A model generated the notes under the pieces. That model made no database searches. It worked only from the letters and a program-made list of their open reading frames with translations, and was not told where the DNA came from. The position numbers and the translations under genes were made by a program. Of a stretch of DNA of 64,000 nucleotides, positions 39,781 through 50,397 are shown in pieces. Positions within the stretch are counted from its first letter, which is position 1. Every line of letters begins with the position of its first letter. This DNA is from Paulinella micropora (lineage: Eukaryota; Cercozoa; Imbricatea; Euglyphida), in contig BJOX01000350.1 in the NCBI GenBank assembly GCA_009731375.1, forward strand, positions 1 to 64,000, written 5' to 3'.

Positions 39781-42700
39781 ATGGAGACACACACTTACAA
39801 CCGTATACAGTATAGGTTGGACAGATTTAGGGACAAAAAATTAATTATGAAATCAAAAGGGTCAAGGGTCATGATGTGCTTTACATAATACCTGAGGGGT
39901 ATAAAAGAAAGTATAAGGTTGATACAACAACGGCCCAAAATTACTTGAACAGAGTAAGAGGTGCTGTTTACTTTCATGCTATGCCAGAAGCACCACCCTT
40001 ACCGGTAGATGAACAACCTCAGTTTGAAGCGAAAGTGAGAGAAAGAAAAGAAAAGGTAAAAGACCTAATGCGGTATGCTAACTACGAAATCAAACATGTT
40101 GATAGAAAGAAGCACGTGCTAGGGATTAATGAAAGCCAGTATTGGGTTAAGCTAACTGGAAACTTCACTTCTTTCAGCATGAATGATATTCTACAGTTCA
40201 TTGAGATAATACTGAATGACTTTATCAAAAGACAGATGCAAAGTAGTATGGTTAGTGTAAGTATCAAGTTTGTAGATTATTATGGAGCGGTATCTACGGG
40301 TTTGAAGACTATTAATCAGATTTCTGTCAGAGATGTTTTGGAAAGATTGTCAGCATTATTTCAAAGCAACGAAAGCCTTTATACAGACGAAAAGGGCTCT
40401 AATATGGATAAGTTTAGATTCGTTTTGAAATCTGTTGAAATGCCGACGGGCGGAACGAGGCTTCAAGTAATTAATAAATTGGATGTATATAAAAAGAGAG
40501 GAGTAATTCAAATTAATAATACAGACAACATATGCTTAGCCAGAGCAATTGTTGTAGTAAGCAAAAATTGAAAAACATACAAAATACTCACAGATTATGA
40601 AAGGCAGAAAGATGCCGGAGGAGATGGCTTTGAAACTACACGAAGAAGCGAAAGTCATTCAGGATGTGTGCGGTATTCCTGAAATCAATACAATCTGGTT
40701 ATTGTTGAATTTCCTGGCAAGATTGTTTATAAGATGGACCTGCTTAATGAAAAGGGCGAGCGACTTACGAACCTTTACATACTTAAGACAGAGAACCACT
40801 ACGATGCCATAACCAATATGAAGTCTATGGTAAGTAAAGAAAACTTCTGCGAAATATGCTTAAGAGGATTTCAAAAGCGACATGCCTGCGAAGCTAAATG
40901 TAATATCTGTGAAACCAAAGACTGCAAGGGTATTAACGATAAAAGCAATTGGACTGATTGCTATTCGTGTAATAGAAAGTTTCCGAACACTGCATGTTTC
41001 AACAACCACAAGAGGACGAATTGTGATATCAAAGCGAAATGTCTTTCGTGCGGACTTAATTACAGGAGAAAGGACGAACACAAGTGCGGATATGCGAAAT
41101 GCCGTAATTGTAAGGAACTGAAACCACTTGAGCACCAATGTGAAATCGTGAAGAAAGGCATATTACCTTTTTCAGAGAAATACATATTCTTTGACTTTGA
41201 AGCGACACAGGATACTGGCGAGCACATTGTTAATCATGCGGAAAGCCAGTATTACGATGCGAAGGAACCACCAGTTATCCATAAGAACATTGATGATTTC
41301 TGTAAGTGGGCTTTTGAATCTAAGCACAACGGCTTTACATTAATTGCTCATAACAGTCGCTGTTATGACTGTCAGTTTATTCTTAAGTGGTTGGTGGATA
41401 ACGGACAAGCACCATTCGTCATTTATCAAGGTGGTAAGATAATGATGATGACTTTAAAGAAATACCGCTTTATTGATAGTTTGAGTTTCCTTACGATGCC
41501 GTTGTCAGACTTTCTTAAAACATTTGGATTGAAAGAACTTGAAAAGGGCTTCTTCCCTTACTTCTTCAATACGGATAAGAACAAAAACTATGTTGGTGTT
41601 ATGCCTCATAAGAAGCACTACGGCTACGACACGATGAAAGATAAGAAGAGAGCGGAATTCTTAGAATGGTACGAAAGCCAAAAAAACAACACATTTGATA
41701 TGCGGAAGGAAATCGCGGAATACTGTCATAGCGATGTTGACATTTTGAGAAGGGGATGTATGGATTTTAGAAAGCAGTTTCTAGAATTCGGTATTGACCC
41801 GTTTCAATATACAACTATTGCGAGTTGTGTTATGGCTTGTATCGGGCTAAGTTTATGCCAGAGAATTCAATTGCTGTGTTGAAGGCGGAGAAGCAAAACA
41901 GGATTACCTCTCGGGCTTGTGTTGAATGGATAGCTTACCATTGCAGGTTAGACCAAACGGATATCAAACATGCTTTCAATGGTGGTGAAAAGATGTTTAA
42001 CTTAGGACAATCAAATGTTTATGTAGATGGTTGGGATGAAAAGACTAAAACCGCTTACGAATTTCACGGATGTCTATGGCACGGATGTCCAAAGTGCTTT
42101 AATGGTAATACAATCAATACTAATAAGAACAAGACGATGGGCGAACTATACAAGGCAATGAGACGCGAAAAAGACCTAAGCAAACAAGTCAGCAAACTAG
42201 TAACTATCTGGGAATGTGAATGGAGATTAATAAAAACAAGTGAAAGCCTAGCGGAAGATACTAATGAACGAATTACTGAACAAAAAGGGCTGAACCCGCG
42301 AGAGGCAATGTTTGGAGGTAGAACGGATGCTCTAACATTGTATTGGAAATACATTGACATATGCTCTCTGTACCCTACCGTTATGTTCTATGACCTTTAC
42401 CCTAGCGGGCACCATACTATTATAAGACTGAACAACGACGACGACCGAAAGGAGATGAAAAACAAAATCATAAACAGAGAATACTTTGGAGTGGCTAAGG
42501 TTAAGATGCTACCGCCTAGAAAATTACTACACCCCGTTTTACCTAAGGCTGATAGAGGAAAACTGATGTATTACCTGTGCGACAAGTGCGGAATGACCGA
42601 ACAAAAGGATGAATGTAAGCACACCGATAACGAACGAGCAATAACTGGCACTTGGGCAACACCCGAAATATACAAGGCCTTAGACAAAGGCTACAAGCTA

Positions 42701-43735
42701 ATTAAGGTATATGAGGTATGGCATTGGAAGGAGCAGAGCAGTAGCCTGTTCAAAAATTACATAAAAACTTTCTTAAAGGTTAAACAAGAGTCAAGCGGAT
42801 ATCCTGATGGATGTGTTAACAGGAACAAAAAAGAACCTACATTGACAGTATGGAAGTCAGGATGGGTATTAAGATGGACGAAAACAAAATAGAAGAAAAC
42901 CCCGGAAGGCGAGCGGTTGCTAAGCTGTGCTTAAACTCGTTGTGGGGCAAGTTTGGTGAAAAGCAAAACAAAACTCAAAACAAAATGATAAAAGACAAAG
43001 ATACCTTATACAAGTTAATGAGCGACAAGTCAGTTGATAACATAAACATAAACATTATCAACGACAAAATAACAGAAGCGAGCTATGACTTTAAACAGGA
43101 TGCGGTAAGCGACCCCGTAAAAACAAATATTGTAGTTGCTTTACTTACTACTTGCCATGAGAGGATTAGACTATATGAGATGATGGACAAACTAGGGAAG
43201 AATTCTATACCACGATACTGACAGTGTCATATACACAACAGACTTAACGAAAGGCGAAACAGATGTTAAAACGGGTAAGTTGTTAGGCAAATGGACGGAC
43301 GAACTACACGGAGCAAAGATTATGACCTTTATTGGAGGCGGACCAAAGTGTTATGGATATGTATTAGATAACGGCAAAGCAAGTATGAGAGTCAAAGGCT
43401 TTAGTATGAATTATGAAAACAATAAATCATTAAATTCACCAAATATGTTAAGTGTTATCAGTTGTGGACTTGGAATTAAAAACAGCGACCTTATTGAGAA
43501 CGGCAAGAATGAATTGTTAGAGTTGCTTAAGTCTCAGGAAGAAAAATTAATTGCTAAACGAATTGAAAAATCTGGTAAAGTTGTTATTGTAGAAAACAGC
43601 AAGATAACAAGAGATAAACAACAGAAAAAAATAACGAGCGAATACTTAGAAAAAATATTCAGCTTTACTTACACCAAAAGAAATATTATAGGTATTGTAG
43701 ACAATGCGATTGAGACTAGACCGTTTGGATATTAA
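39781..43735 (+). pseudogene. protein-primed family B DNA polymerase, frameshifted
   Basis: Replicative polymerase of Polinton-type elements, about 1,300 codons. Starts at METHTYNRI (39781). The N-terminal domain includes ICLARAIVVV. A Cys-rich zinc region (40850-41140) precedes Exo I (FFDFEATQDTGEH), Exo II (LIAHNSRCYDCQF) and Exo III (YCHSDVDILRRG). Polymerase motif A is YIDICSLYPTVM, motif B is KLCLNSLWGKFGE, and motif C is YHDTDSV at about 43210. The frame changes near 39845, 40565, 40690, 41840, 42860 and 43205, so no single protein can be made. All catalytic motifs are still recognisable, so decay is recent or partly sequencing error. Confidence 0.9.
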
Positions 43736-43895
43736 ATGTAGTGGCAATAAAAACTTTATAGATATATTTTTTTGGCTCCTTTACCTTTGAAGCTCCTAAT
43801 AGTATGAACACCCCTCGTCAGCTTAACTAACTTAGTATTTACAGCCGTAGCCCCTAACAATGAAACAGGGTCAAATGCGGTCCGGTAGTTTGTCG

Positions 43896-44444
43896 TTAGC
43901 TTCGCCGTCTTGCCCTTTTACCTTTTGGATTTACTTTAACTGCTACTCTATCAATCATTCCTTCAATTAGGTCTCTCGTGCTACTTCCTTTGTTGTATGT
44001 TGTAGCCTTTACCCCTGTCTGCCTCCTTAAATCTTTTGCTATTGTGCCACCTAGTGAATGACCCGTCAGCTCTACATTATCCTTACCATATTTCTTTATG
44101 ACCTCATTAACCAGCTTCTGCTCTTCTTTATATCTCGGGGTTCTTTTTAATACTCCCTTTACCAATGCGACATCGGTTAGCAGATCCCTTTTATCCGCAC
44201 TTCCTCTAAATGCCACAATCGCCTTACCATCTTTTTCATACACAGTTGATTTTTCTTTGCTCGCGACTGGCTTCCAACCGTCAGCACCTTTTCTCTCTGA
44301 CGAAGACAAATAGACATCCTCAGACAACTCCGCACTGCCTCCCTTTTGCTTCCTGTATTCCTTACCTGCCTTTTTCAATGCCTCCTTGTAGCTTATGTTA
44401 TGCTTAGCGGAGTAAGCCTTAACAAACTTAATCCACTCGGACAT
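43896..44444 (-). CDS. class 3 lipase-like alpha/beta hydrolase, 182 aa
   Basis: The N-terminal helix WIKFVKAYSAKHNISYKEALKKAGKEYRK-type sequence (positions 4-32) is a small domain common in Polinton-like and giant viruses. The hydrolase part has the oxyanion/strand region KAIVAFRGSADKRDLLTD and the nucleophile elbow VELTGHSLGGTIA (GHSLG). It ends in a basic tail (KGKRARRRS). Class 3 lipases cut acylglycerols or phospholipids. In a virus this could help breach a host membrane, but that is inferred. The box cctatatta lies directly before the start. Confidence 0.75.
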   Translation of the reverse strand: MSEWIKFVKAYSAKHNISYKEALKKAGKEYRKQKGGSAELSEDVYLSSSERKGADGWKPVASKEKSTVYEKDGKAIVAFRGSADKRDLLTDVALVKGVLKRTPRYKEEQKLVNEVIKKYGKDNVELTGHSLGGTIAKDLRRQTGVKATTYNKGSSTRDLIEGMIDRVAVKVNPKGKRARRRS

Positions 44445-44453
44445 CCTATATTA
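44445..44453 (-). promoter_or_regulatory. TAATATAGG box adjoining the lipase start
   Basis: Coding strand TAATATAGG followed directly by ATG. Related boxes lie before the MCP (49413-49422) and protease (52219-52228) starts. Confidence 0.45.
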
Positions 44454-44472
44454 ATGATTTAATTTTTTTATT

Positions 44473-44536
44473 TTTATACTCACTACTATATACTCACTAC
44501 TATATACTCACTACTATATACTCACTACTCTACACT
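44473..44536. repeat. 14-bp tandem repeat (tatactcactacta)
   Basis: About four copies of a 14-bp unit, the last two diverged, between the divergent lipase and ExoX-C-like genes. Confidence 0.85.
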
Positions 44537-44541
44537 CACCG

Positions 44542-44862
44542 ATGCAAAAGCTTTGTGAAAAATTTGAACAGCTATCTGTCAGCAACAAAGACAGAACATT
44601 TACTTTACAAGAAATTAAGCAAGTAATTGATGGGCACATTAATAAATACAAATCAGAAAACAAGAAACTTCAAGAACAAGGAAAGATACCTATGGGGAAA
44701 TATAAGGGAAAGACAGTCGCCGATGTGGTCGTATTTGATACCCAATACTTAAGATGGATGGCAAAGCAACCGTTTCTAGACAACTATCCCGAGCTAAAAA
44801 AAAGAAATATTCAAACAGCTTCAATTGTAGGAGCTTTGTGGAGATTTCTCAAAACTTATTAA
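44542..44862 (+). CDS. small protein with ExoX C-terminal/DUF3820-like motif, 106 aa
   Basis: Helical N-terminal half rich in Lys/Glu. The second half holds IPMGKYKGKTVADVVVFDTQ followed by YLRWMAKQPF. That matches the 'mpFGKyKGk...dv...d..YL.W' pattern found at the C-terminus of ExoX-type nucleases and as a stand-alone domain in viruses and phages. It probably binds nucleic acid; no nuclease domain is present. Confidence 0.65.
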   Translation: MQKLCEKFEQLSVSNKDRTFTLQEIKQVIDGHINKYKSENKKLQEQGKIPMGKYKGKTVADVVVFDTQYLRWMAKQPFLDNYPELKKRNIQTASIVGALWRFLKTY

Positions 44863-44906
44863 TTTATTTTATTTTTTTTTGTTTTGGTGAAGCTTTTTCA
44901 AAAGGT

Positions 44907-46151
44907 TTAATGATCTTCTAAGAGATTAACTATAACACTCACATTTCCTCCATTATTAACAGTCGCAACAGACTTTTGTAAAAATGTTATATTTTCACCA
45001 GGAGAGAGTTGTATGTCGTAAGTTCGCAGGTCAATAAGCTAGCTTGAAGTAGCATTAACATAAAGTTTAAGAATGACGTCTTTTATAACAGCACCACCCA
45101 AAGCGGTCGCACTGGTGTCCTTTGATACGATTGAAGTTTTGGTATCAATATCTGCGAAGTTCTCCGCCGTAAGTGCTCCAGTCGTTTTCACAATGCGAAC
45201 TATATTAACTTTGCTGTCTTCGTTTGATATGCTCACGAGAGATGGATAAACAATTGAATAATTGATCACACCATTAAAAGTTGTTTTATTTTTTATGCTA
45301 ATAATAGGACTTTCAGTGGTGCTCGCTGGCTCACTTCCTTCCGCTTTGTTTGATATGCTTGAATTAGTAGTGTTGGTGCCCTCAATAAACATACTACAAC
45401 TGGCTGTTTTTAATGTTTGATTAGCATTACCAGTTCCATAATTTCTGATACAAGCCGAAAAAGGTAGGGTTGTATTTGAAAGACTAACACCCACATTCGC
45501 ATTCGCATATTTTATTGTATGAACCAGCTGAAATTCTCCACTTGATGGATTTTCTATGTAGAACCTTATAGCACCAAAGCCAAGATATTGAAATTTAATC
45601 TGGAATACATTCCCTTTGGTCCAATCTATGATAGGCATAATTTTAGTCCCATCACACGGGTCATCCCAGGTCGCCTGGGGAAAAAGTGTCAGCACCCCTC
45701 CTTTAACACTGGCGATATTCATACCAGTCGCTCTTGTTTTGTAAAAATAGAAGCCGTTAGTAAAATCACTTTCACCTATGCCGATATATGAATTGTAGTC
45801 TTTCGTTTCATCAGTAGTCCATAAAGCAGTAATCGTGTTAACTCCCATACCTGTTCTGTATTTAATTCTTTTTTTACTCGTCAATACAGCATTCGCGGTC
45901 GTCTTCACATCTGTTTTAAGTTCGGCCATATTCGCATTAAATGAAATGGTCGCATCAGTTTGAGCTAATGTCCATATCCGTGTATTAATTGTGTATGGGA
46001 AAATCTCTTGTAATACTGGCGTTAATTGACCGACCAATGCTTCGCCGAAAGCTGTTTTCATACTATTGGTTTCAAAATTGCCGTCATATCCGACTTTGAC
46101 ATTTATAAAATCTCCGTCAGGATTTTGTGCTATCAAATTTCGTTGGTGCAT
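44907..46151 (-). pseudogene. fibre-like protein, homologue of 4025-5206, with in-frame TAG
   Basis: Open for 370 residues from MHQRNLIAQN to a TAG at 45039-45041. The same frame then continues 43 codons to TAA at 44907. The extension ends in a segment with SPGENITFL that aligns with GPGEVLCIA near the end of the GC-rich homologue, so the TAG is a nonsense mutation. Shared blocks include TAFGE, TPVLQEIFPYT, KYRTGMG, NVFQIKFQYLGFGA and SLSNTTLPF. A capsid surface or fibre role is likely. A hairpin lies just upstream of the start. Confidence 0.8.
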
Positions 46152-46195
46152 AGAAGCTTTGTGGAGATTTCACCTCCACACCACCAGGTTTCGAT

Positions 46196-46215
46196 GAAAC
46201 TTTTTCAAAAGTTTC
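46196..46215. terminator. A/T-rich hairpin (gaaactttttcaaaagtttc)
   Basis: Near-perfect inverted repeat. The same element, gaaacttttacaaaagtttc, is at 60328-60347, and a half copy, gaagctttttcaaaag, is at 44889-44904 just past the fibre gene. Probably transcript-end hairpins of this element. Confidence 0.5.
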
Positions 46216-46372
46216 ACTTGTCGTCACTCAGCAAGAAGTAAATGTCAGAAACGGCACCATTACTAGGACCTAAACCCCATCAGTCGAAGTAATATTTAAA
46301 ATTTTAGATTTATTTTTTTCATATAATATACAACCTACGAACTTACACAAAACATTTTTTTGAGGTTGCATA

Positions 46373-46541
46373 GATGACAAGGTAATCACCGACCCCAAAG
46401 GTATTGCCAATGCACTCAACAAACACTACACGACGGTCGGCTCCAAGGGCAGTGCCCAAATCCCCCAAGAACATAAAGTCAGAGATGAGGAAATAGACCT
46501 AACACAGAAACAACTGCCTACCTTTCCATCTTACAAAGCGA
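46373..46541 (+). mobile_element. LINE (non-LTR) ORF2 fragment
   Basis: An open stretch of 56 codons without a start reads ITDPKGIANALNKHYTTVG and so on. That is the 'I.d...iAn.fN.yF..vG' linker that precedes the reverse transcriptase domain of LINE ORF2 proteins. It ends abruptly in an ATCT microsatellite. A 5'- and 3'-truncated relic. Confidence 0.65.
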
Positions 46542-46558
46542 GGTATCTATCTATCTAC

Positions 46559-46610
<52 letters not shown>

Positions 46611-46697
46611 ATAATATACATACATATATATATATATTCATCTATCTATCTATCTATCTATCTATCTAACTATCTATCTATCTATCTATCTATCTAT
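46542..46697. repeat. (ATCT)n microsatellite
   Basis: ATCT tracts on either side of a short ATAT block, directly following the LINE fragment. A further short ATCT tract is at 47158-47178. Confidence 0.95.
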
Positions 46698-47157
46698 CCC
46701 TGGAGACGGTCTCTGCCACTGGCAACTCAGCCTAGGGTTCAGATCTAACTATCTCCTACAATGACGATTTTGTGTCCGCCGTTAATCGCGCGCAGCGCAA
46801 GGGCTAAACAGGCAACCAACTCCTGACCATGGCTGATGAAGTCGGGGCGTGATGCAAAGGGTTGATGAAGTCGGGGTTGTAGAAAGGTAACTCACAACGA
46901 GCGTGAACTCCTGAAACCTCGACTTGCTCATGGCATCATCTCCTTAGGGCACGCGCTCCTGGGGAGTGTTCTAGTGTTGTCCCGTATAGTTCAAAAGGGC
47001 TCGGCTACCTTTCGGCTTGAACTGGGCACAGACACCAACCACAGCGAGACAGTGGTTGGTGTGCAGCTTGGCCGGTGCTGAAAGTTCTTGTCCGGGGGTA
47101 GTATAGGAGGCCATGGCTTTTCAAGCTAAGCCACGCCCATAGATTAAACATTAAACA
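46698..47157. other. non-coding unit flanked by ATCT tracts
   Basis: About 460 bp of GC-moderate sequence in an AT-rich setting, bounded on both sides by ATCT repeats, and containing a duplicated gttgatgaagtcggggyg. Looks like an interspersed repeat or LINE 3' region. No open frame supported. Confidence 0.45.
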
Positions 47158-47490
47158 TATCTATCTATCTATCTATCTTATATATATATGTACATAACTG
47201 GTGGCACGTATTTCATAAAAAAATTGTTTACGTAAAATACAAAACTTATATATCCTTTTGATACCTAAGACAATATTTTTCATTCATACGTAATACAATA
47301 TTATTCGTTATTAAAGACACTGTTGTCAATATTTTTTCCATTTAACAACGATACTTTTAAAAATGAAGAATGCTTGCTTTTCGTACAGTTGAAAAAGTTT
47401 CGGGTCCGGCAGAGCCGACGTGTGATAGATTTAGATAGAGAGGTGTTTGGGCCCGCAGTGCATGTGTACCTGAAGCAGTAGGGGGGGGGG

Positions 47491-47572
47491 GCACCTACTA
47501 CGCCAACCACCGCGCTGCCGACCCCGCCTCGCCGCGCGACACGGGTCGGCAGCGCGGCGTTGGCGTAGGGTG
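47491..47572. repeat. GC-rich palindrome, arms of about 31-34 bp
   Basis: Left arm gcacctactacgccaaccac... (47491-47524) pairs with the right arm ...gcgttggcgtagggtgc (47543-47572), leaving an 18-bp GC-rich loop. It stands alone in AT-rich DNA just past the 3' side of the capsid gene and is preceded by a run of ten or more G. Confidence 0.8.
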
Positions 47573-47687
47573 CCCCTTTGCAGTTTACAACACTTAATTT
47601 TAAACTAACACTATAGTCTTTAATAATAATGACTTTCACTAGTACTGTAAATAAACAGAATGTATGATATATTAATTAAGTATTTCA

Positions 47688-49386
47688 TTATTTCTTTGTA
47701 GCCTTTCGAGAACGACCTACTGACTCTTTCGAAAATTCATCGCGAGCCCTTTTCGGTTTCGAACGCTGCTTGTCCATAGCAGTGACTTCTCGAGCGAGAT
47801 AAAGCGCAAAATGTGTGATGTCCTTCACACCATAACCACCTTGATGGCATAGGCGCTGATCAATAGCTTTCAAATCACCTGGCTGGGGGATAGCAGATTC
47901 TGGTTGAAGACAACCAGGTTCTTCTGACCCCATGAACTTCATAATATGCAGTGGTTCCGATAAACTCCCATCGTCGTCGGTGCCTAGACTTATTCCACTG
48001 ATTTCATTTTGGTCCTTGCTCCACAGCGGGCGGGTATTGTCAAAGCTATCACACCAAAACCAGTTGTATTGATAAACATTGCTATTCATCAACAAGCAGA
48101 GCCTTCCAACTTCGGCTTAAGATACATATGGTCTTCTAGTTTTCCAGTTTGACAATCGACATTGAATTCCTGAAGTCGTGCCCCGTCTAGTGTGGTATAA
48201 AAAGTTTGGACCTTAGAACCAAGCAGATTGCTATTGTCGTAGGCAGTGTTCTTATTTTCGGTTGTGTTGAAAACAGAGTGATAAATTTTCTTAATTCGCC
48301 GTCCATGACCTCTGTCAAATCTAAAGATAACATTTTGAGAAGTTGAAGCGACTCCGACAGTATTTTTATACAAATAAGAATAATCAATGTTGAAGCTCAA
48401 ACCTTCGGGGCTCATAACCTTATGTTGAATTGATTGAACGACATCGGGGTTAGTCTCGACAGCTAAGAAAAGGCTGAGATTAGTAACAGTAACATTCGAA
48501 TCCGCTGTTGCGACCGCACCTCCACCAGTAGAAACAGCATCATTGTTATAATAAAAGATTTTGGGTGTCTGTTGCCAAACAATCCGCAAAGTCAAAATTT
48601 CTGGAAACATAATAGTTTTATCCAGAGCGAAAATAGTATTGTAAGGCATTCCAAGATTAATCTTAACATTGATACTAGGGCTGGCATTATTAACAGTACC
48701 AGCTGAGAAATACTTAGCCTCATTAAAAGCAACATTAACGAACTTACTCACACCAGTCTCATTCGCAATAAGGGCATCATCGTGTCGGCGGGCATTTGTG
48801 GAGGGTTGTGCCATCCAAGCCTTTAATGCGGTCTGAACCTGAGCCTTCGCAACATCAATATCCGTATCCATTTGCCCCGCCGCATTTCCTGCTACTGCCG
48901 AAGCGGTCAATGCTGTTTGTAATGCGGCCAACCTTGTAGCATCGCTAGCGGGTTGAAATGTAGTTGTAGCATTACACTTTTGAAGCATGCTCCACTTCCA
49001 TTGTCGTGATTTTCCAAAGCAAGTAAATCATCAATGGAGGTTTCGGGTTTCCAAATCATCTTAGTGATATTTCCGACTTCATTAATGTCGCACAGATAAA
49101 CACCACCTCTCGTAATCAATTGTATCTGCCTAATTGGGGCCAAGCAATCCATAAAGCATTTCTTGTAGTTCGCCGCCTTCGCATCTGGAGCATAATTAAA
49201 ACTCAAAACAGAACGAGCTAAGTTAAACGGACGGCTGATAAGGTCAAAGTTGCTTTCCTGCCCTCCTGCTGTAGTTACAGTTACATTAATAGAACCCTCA
49301 CGAGGGGTAAGCTTATTCAAACGATAAGAAGCACTGATGTAGTCAGTCCTGCTAAAATCTAGTTCGCCTCCGTGTTGTGTGGGCAT
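47688..49386 (-). pseudogene. double-jelly-roll major capsid protein, frameshifted
   Basis: Three frames in sequence. 49386-48985 begins MPTQHGGELDFSRTDY and carries SRPFNLARSVLSFNYAPDAK and IRQIQLITRGGVYLCDI. 48985-48092 carries NLGMPYNTIFALDKTIMFPE and LRIVWQQTPKIFYYN. From about 48095 to 47688 a third frame holds YQYNWFWCDSF and a basic end. Together they have the length (about 560 codons) and strand pattern of Polinton-like capsid proteins. Assignment of the last piece is less sure. The gene lies next to the penton gene in the usual order. Confidence 0.75.
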
Positions 49387-49412
49387 TTTGTTTTTCTTCT
49401 TTTTTCGGTTGT

Positions 49413-49422
49413 CCTATATTGT
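49413..49422 (-). promoter_or_regulatory. ACAATATAGG box upstream of the capsid gene
   Basis: Coding strand ACAATATAGG, 27 bp before the ATG, followed by an A/G-rich leader. Same core as the boxes before the lipase and protease genes. Confidence 0.45.
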
Positions 49423-49459
49423 AATATGAGAAAAAAAATAATTCTAAAATTAAAATTAA

Positions 49460-50272
49460 TTATCTAGCTTTTAACAAATTAAAAAATGATGTAAATAAAT
49501 TAAAATAATTCGTTTCGCGGTAAATCAACAATGTCATTACGATACCCAAACCGTTTAGGTTAATTGGTTGGTCGTTTTCGTCAGTTAAGTAAAACCGATA
49601 CACATTGCTTGAACTCGTAGATAACCGTTTACCATACTCCGACCCGCTTCCATCGTAGATAACAGAGCCGAACGGAATTTCGTTCGCTGTGTACATTTCT
49701 TGGAGCACATGATTATCACCTTCGCCGACTAAGTCAGATTGAAGATATAATGTTTTTTCGCCCGTCAATATTATGACATTTGGTGACATCAGGTTATTAT
49801 TAGCGAAGAAATATGTTGAGCTACGGTCAAAACCCATTACTTCGTGAATGCGAGTTTCGCCGTCAAATATAAACCGCGGTTGAATTCCTAGGTTGTTAGC
49901 TACGGTAAACAATAGCTTGCCGTCTTCTGGGTCGGTGTTTGTGTTGTTGCTCGTGACTGTGTATGTGTAGTTGTTGGGGCTGTCTGCGGTTAGAACCTCT
50001 GCCAGCTTATTTTTTAAGTTGTTCATCGTGTAGTTACCCTTAGGTATCGTAATCAGAGCCTCAAATCCATCTTCACTCAGAGTAAAAGTGTTGTAAGGAC
50101 TTGCCACAGAGTAATATGATTTAGGCACATAGATATGAAGTGTTTTACAATGGGTAGGATTGTCTAATCCTTTCATATCAATGGAGTGAGTGAAATCACT
50201 GTCCGTGCCGTTTATCCTATTTTTGCTGTTGACATAGTAAATGTTAGAGCTCCTGCCTCCGCGGTATTCCAT
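49460..50272 (-). CDS. penton / minor capsid protein, 270 aa
   Basis: Starts MEYRGGRSSNIYYVNSKNRI and continues NGTDSDFTHSIDM. VPKSYYSVASPYNTFTLSED and ITIPKGNYTMNNLKNKLAE follow. This is the standard layout of Polinton-like minor capsid (single jelly-roll penton) proteins, and the same order of motifs is found in the GC-rich element's gene at 3141-3971. The frame is intact. It sits between MCP and protease, as in other Polinton-like genomes. A GTAGGG-ACA-CCCTAC palindrome precedes the start. Confidence 0.82.
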   Translation of the reverse strand: MEYRGGRSSNIYYVNSKNRINGTDSDFTHSIDMKGLDNPTHCKTLHIYVPKSYYSVASPYNTFTLSEDGFEALITIPKGNYTMNNLKNKLAEVLTADSPNNYTYTVTSNNTNTDPEDGKLLFTVANNLGIQPRFIFDGETRIHEVMGFDRSSTYFFANNNLMSPNVIILTGEKTLYLQSDLVGEGDNHVLQEMYTANEIPFGSVIYDGSGSEYGKRLSTSSSNVYRFYLTDENDQPINLNGLGIVMTLLIYRETNYFNLFTSFFNLLKAR

Positions 50273-50397
50273 TGTAGGGACACCCTACGACCCGAGTTTT
50301 TGGTGAAGCTTTTTTTACTGTCTACGACCGTAGGTTGTAAAAAAGGTTCTTATATAATGAAAAAAATATTTTTGTTTTCATCAGCTAAATAAAGGTG

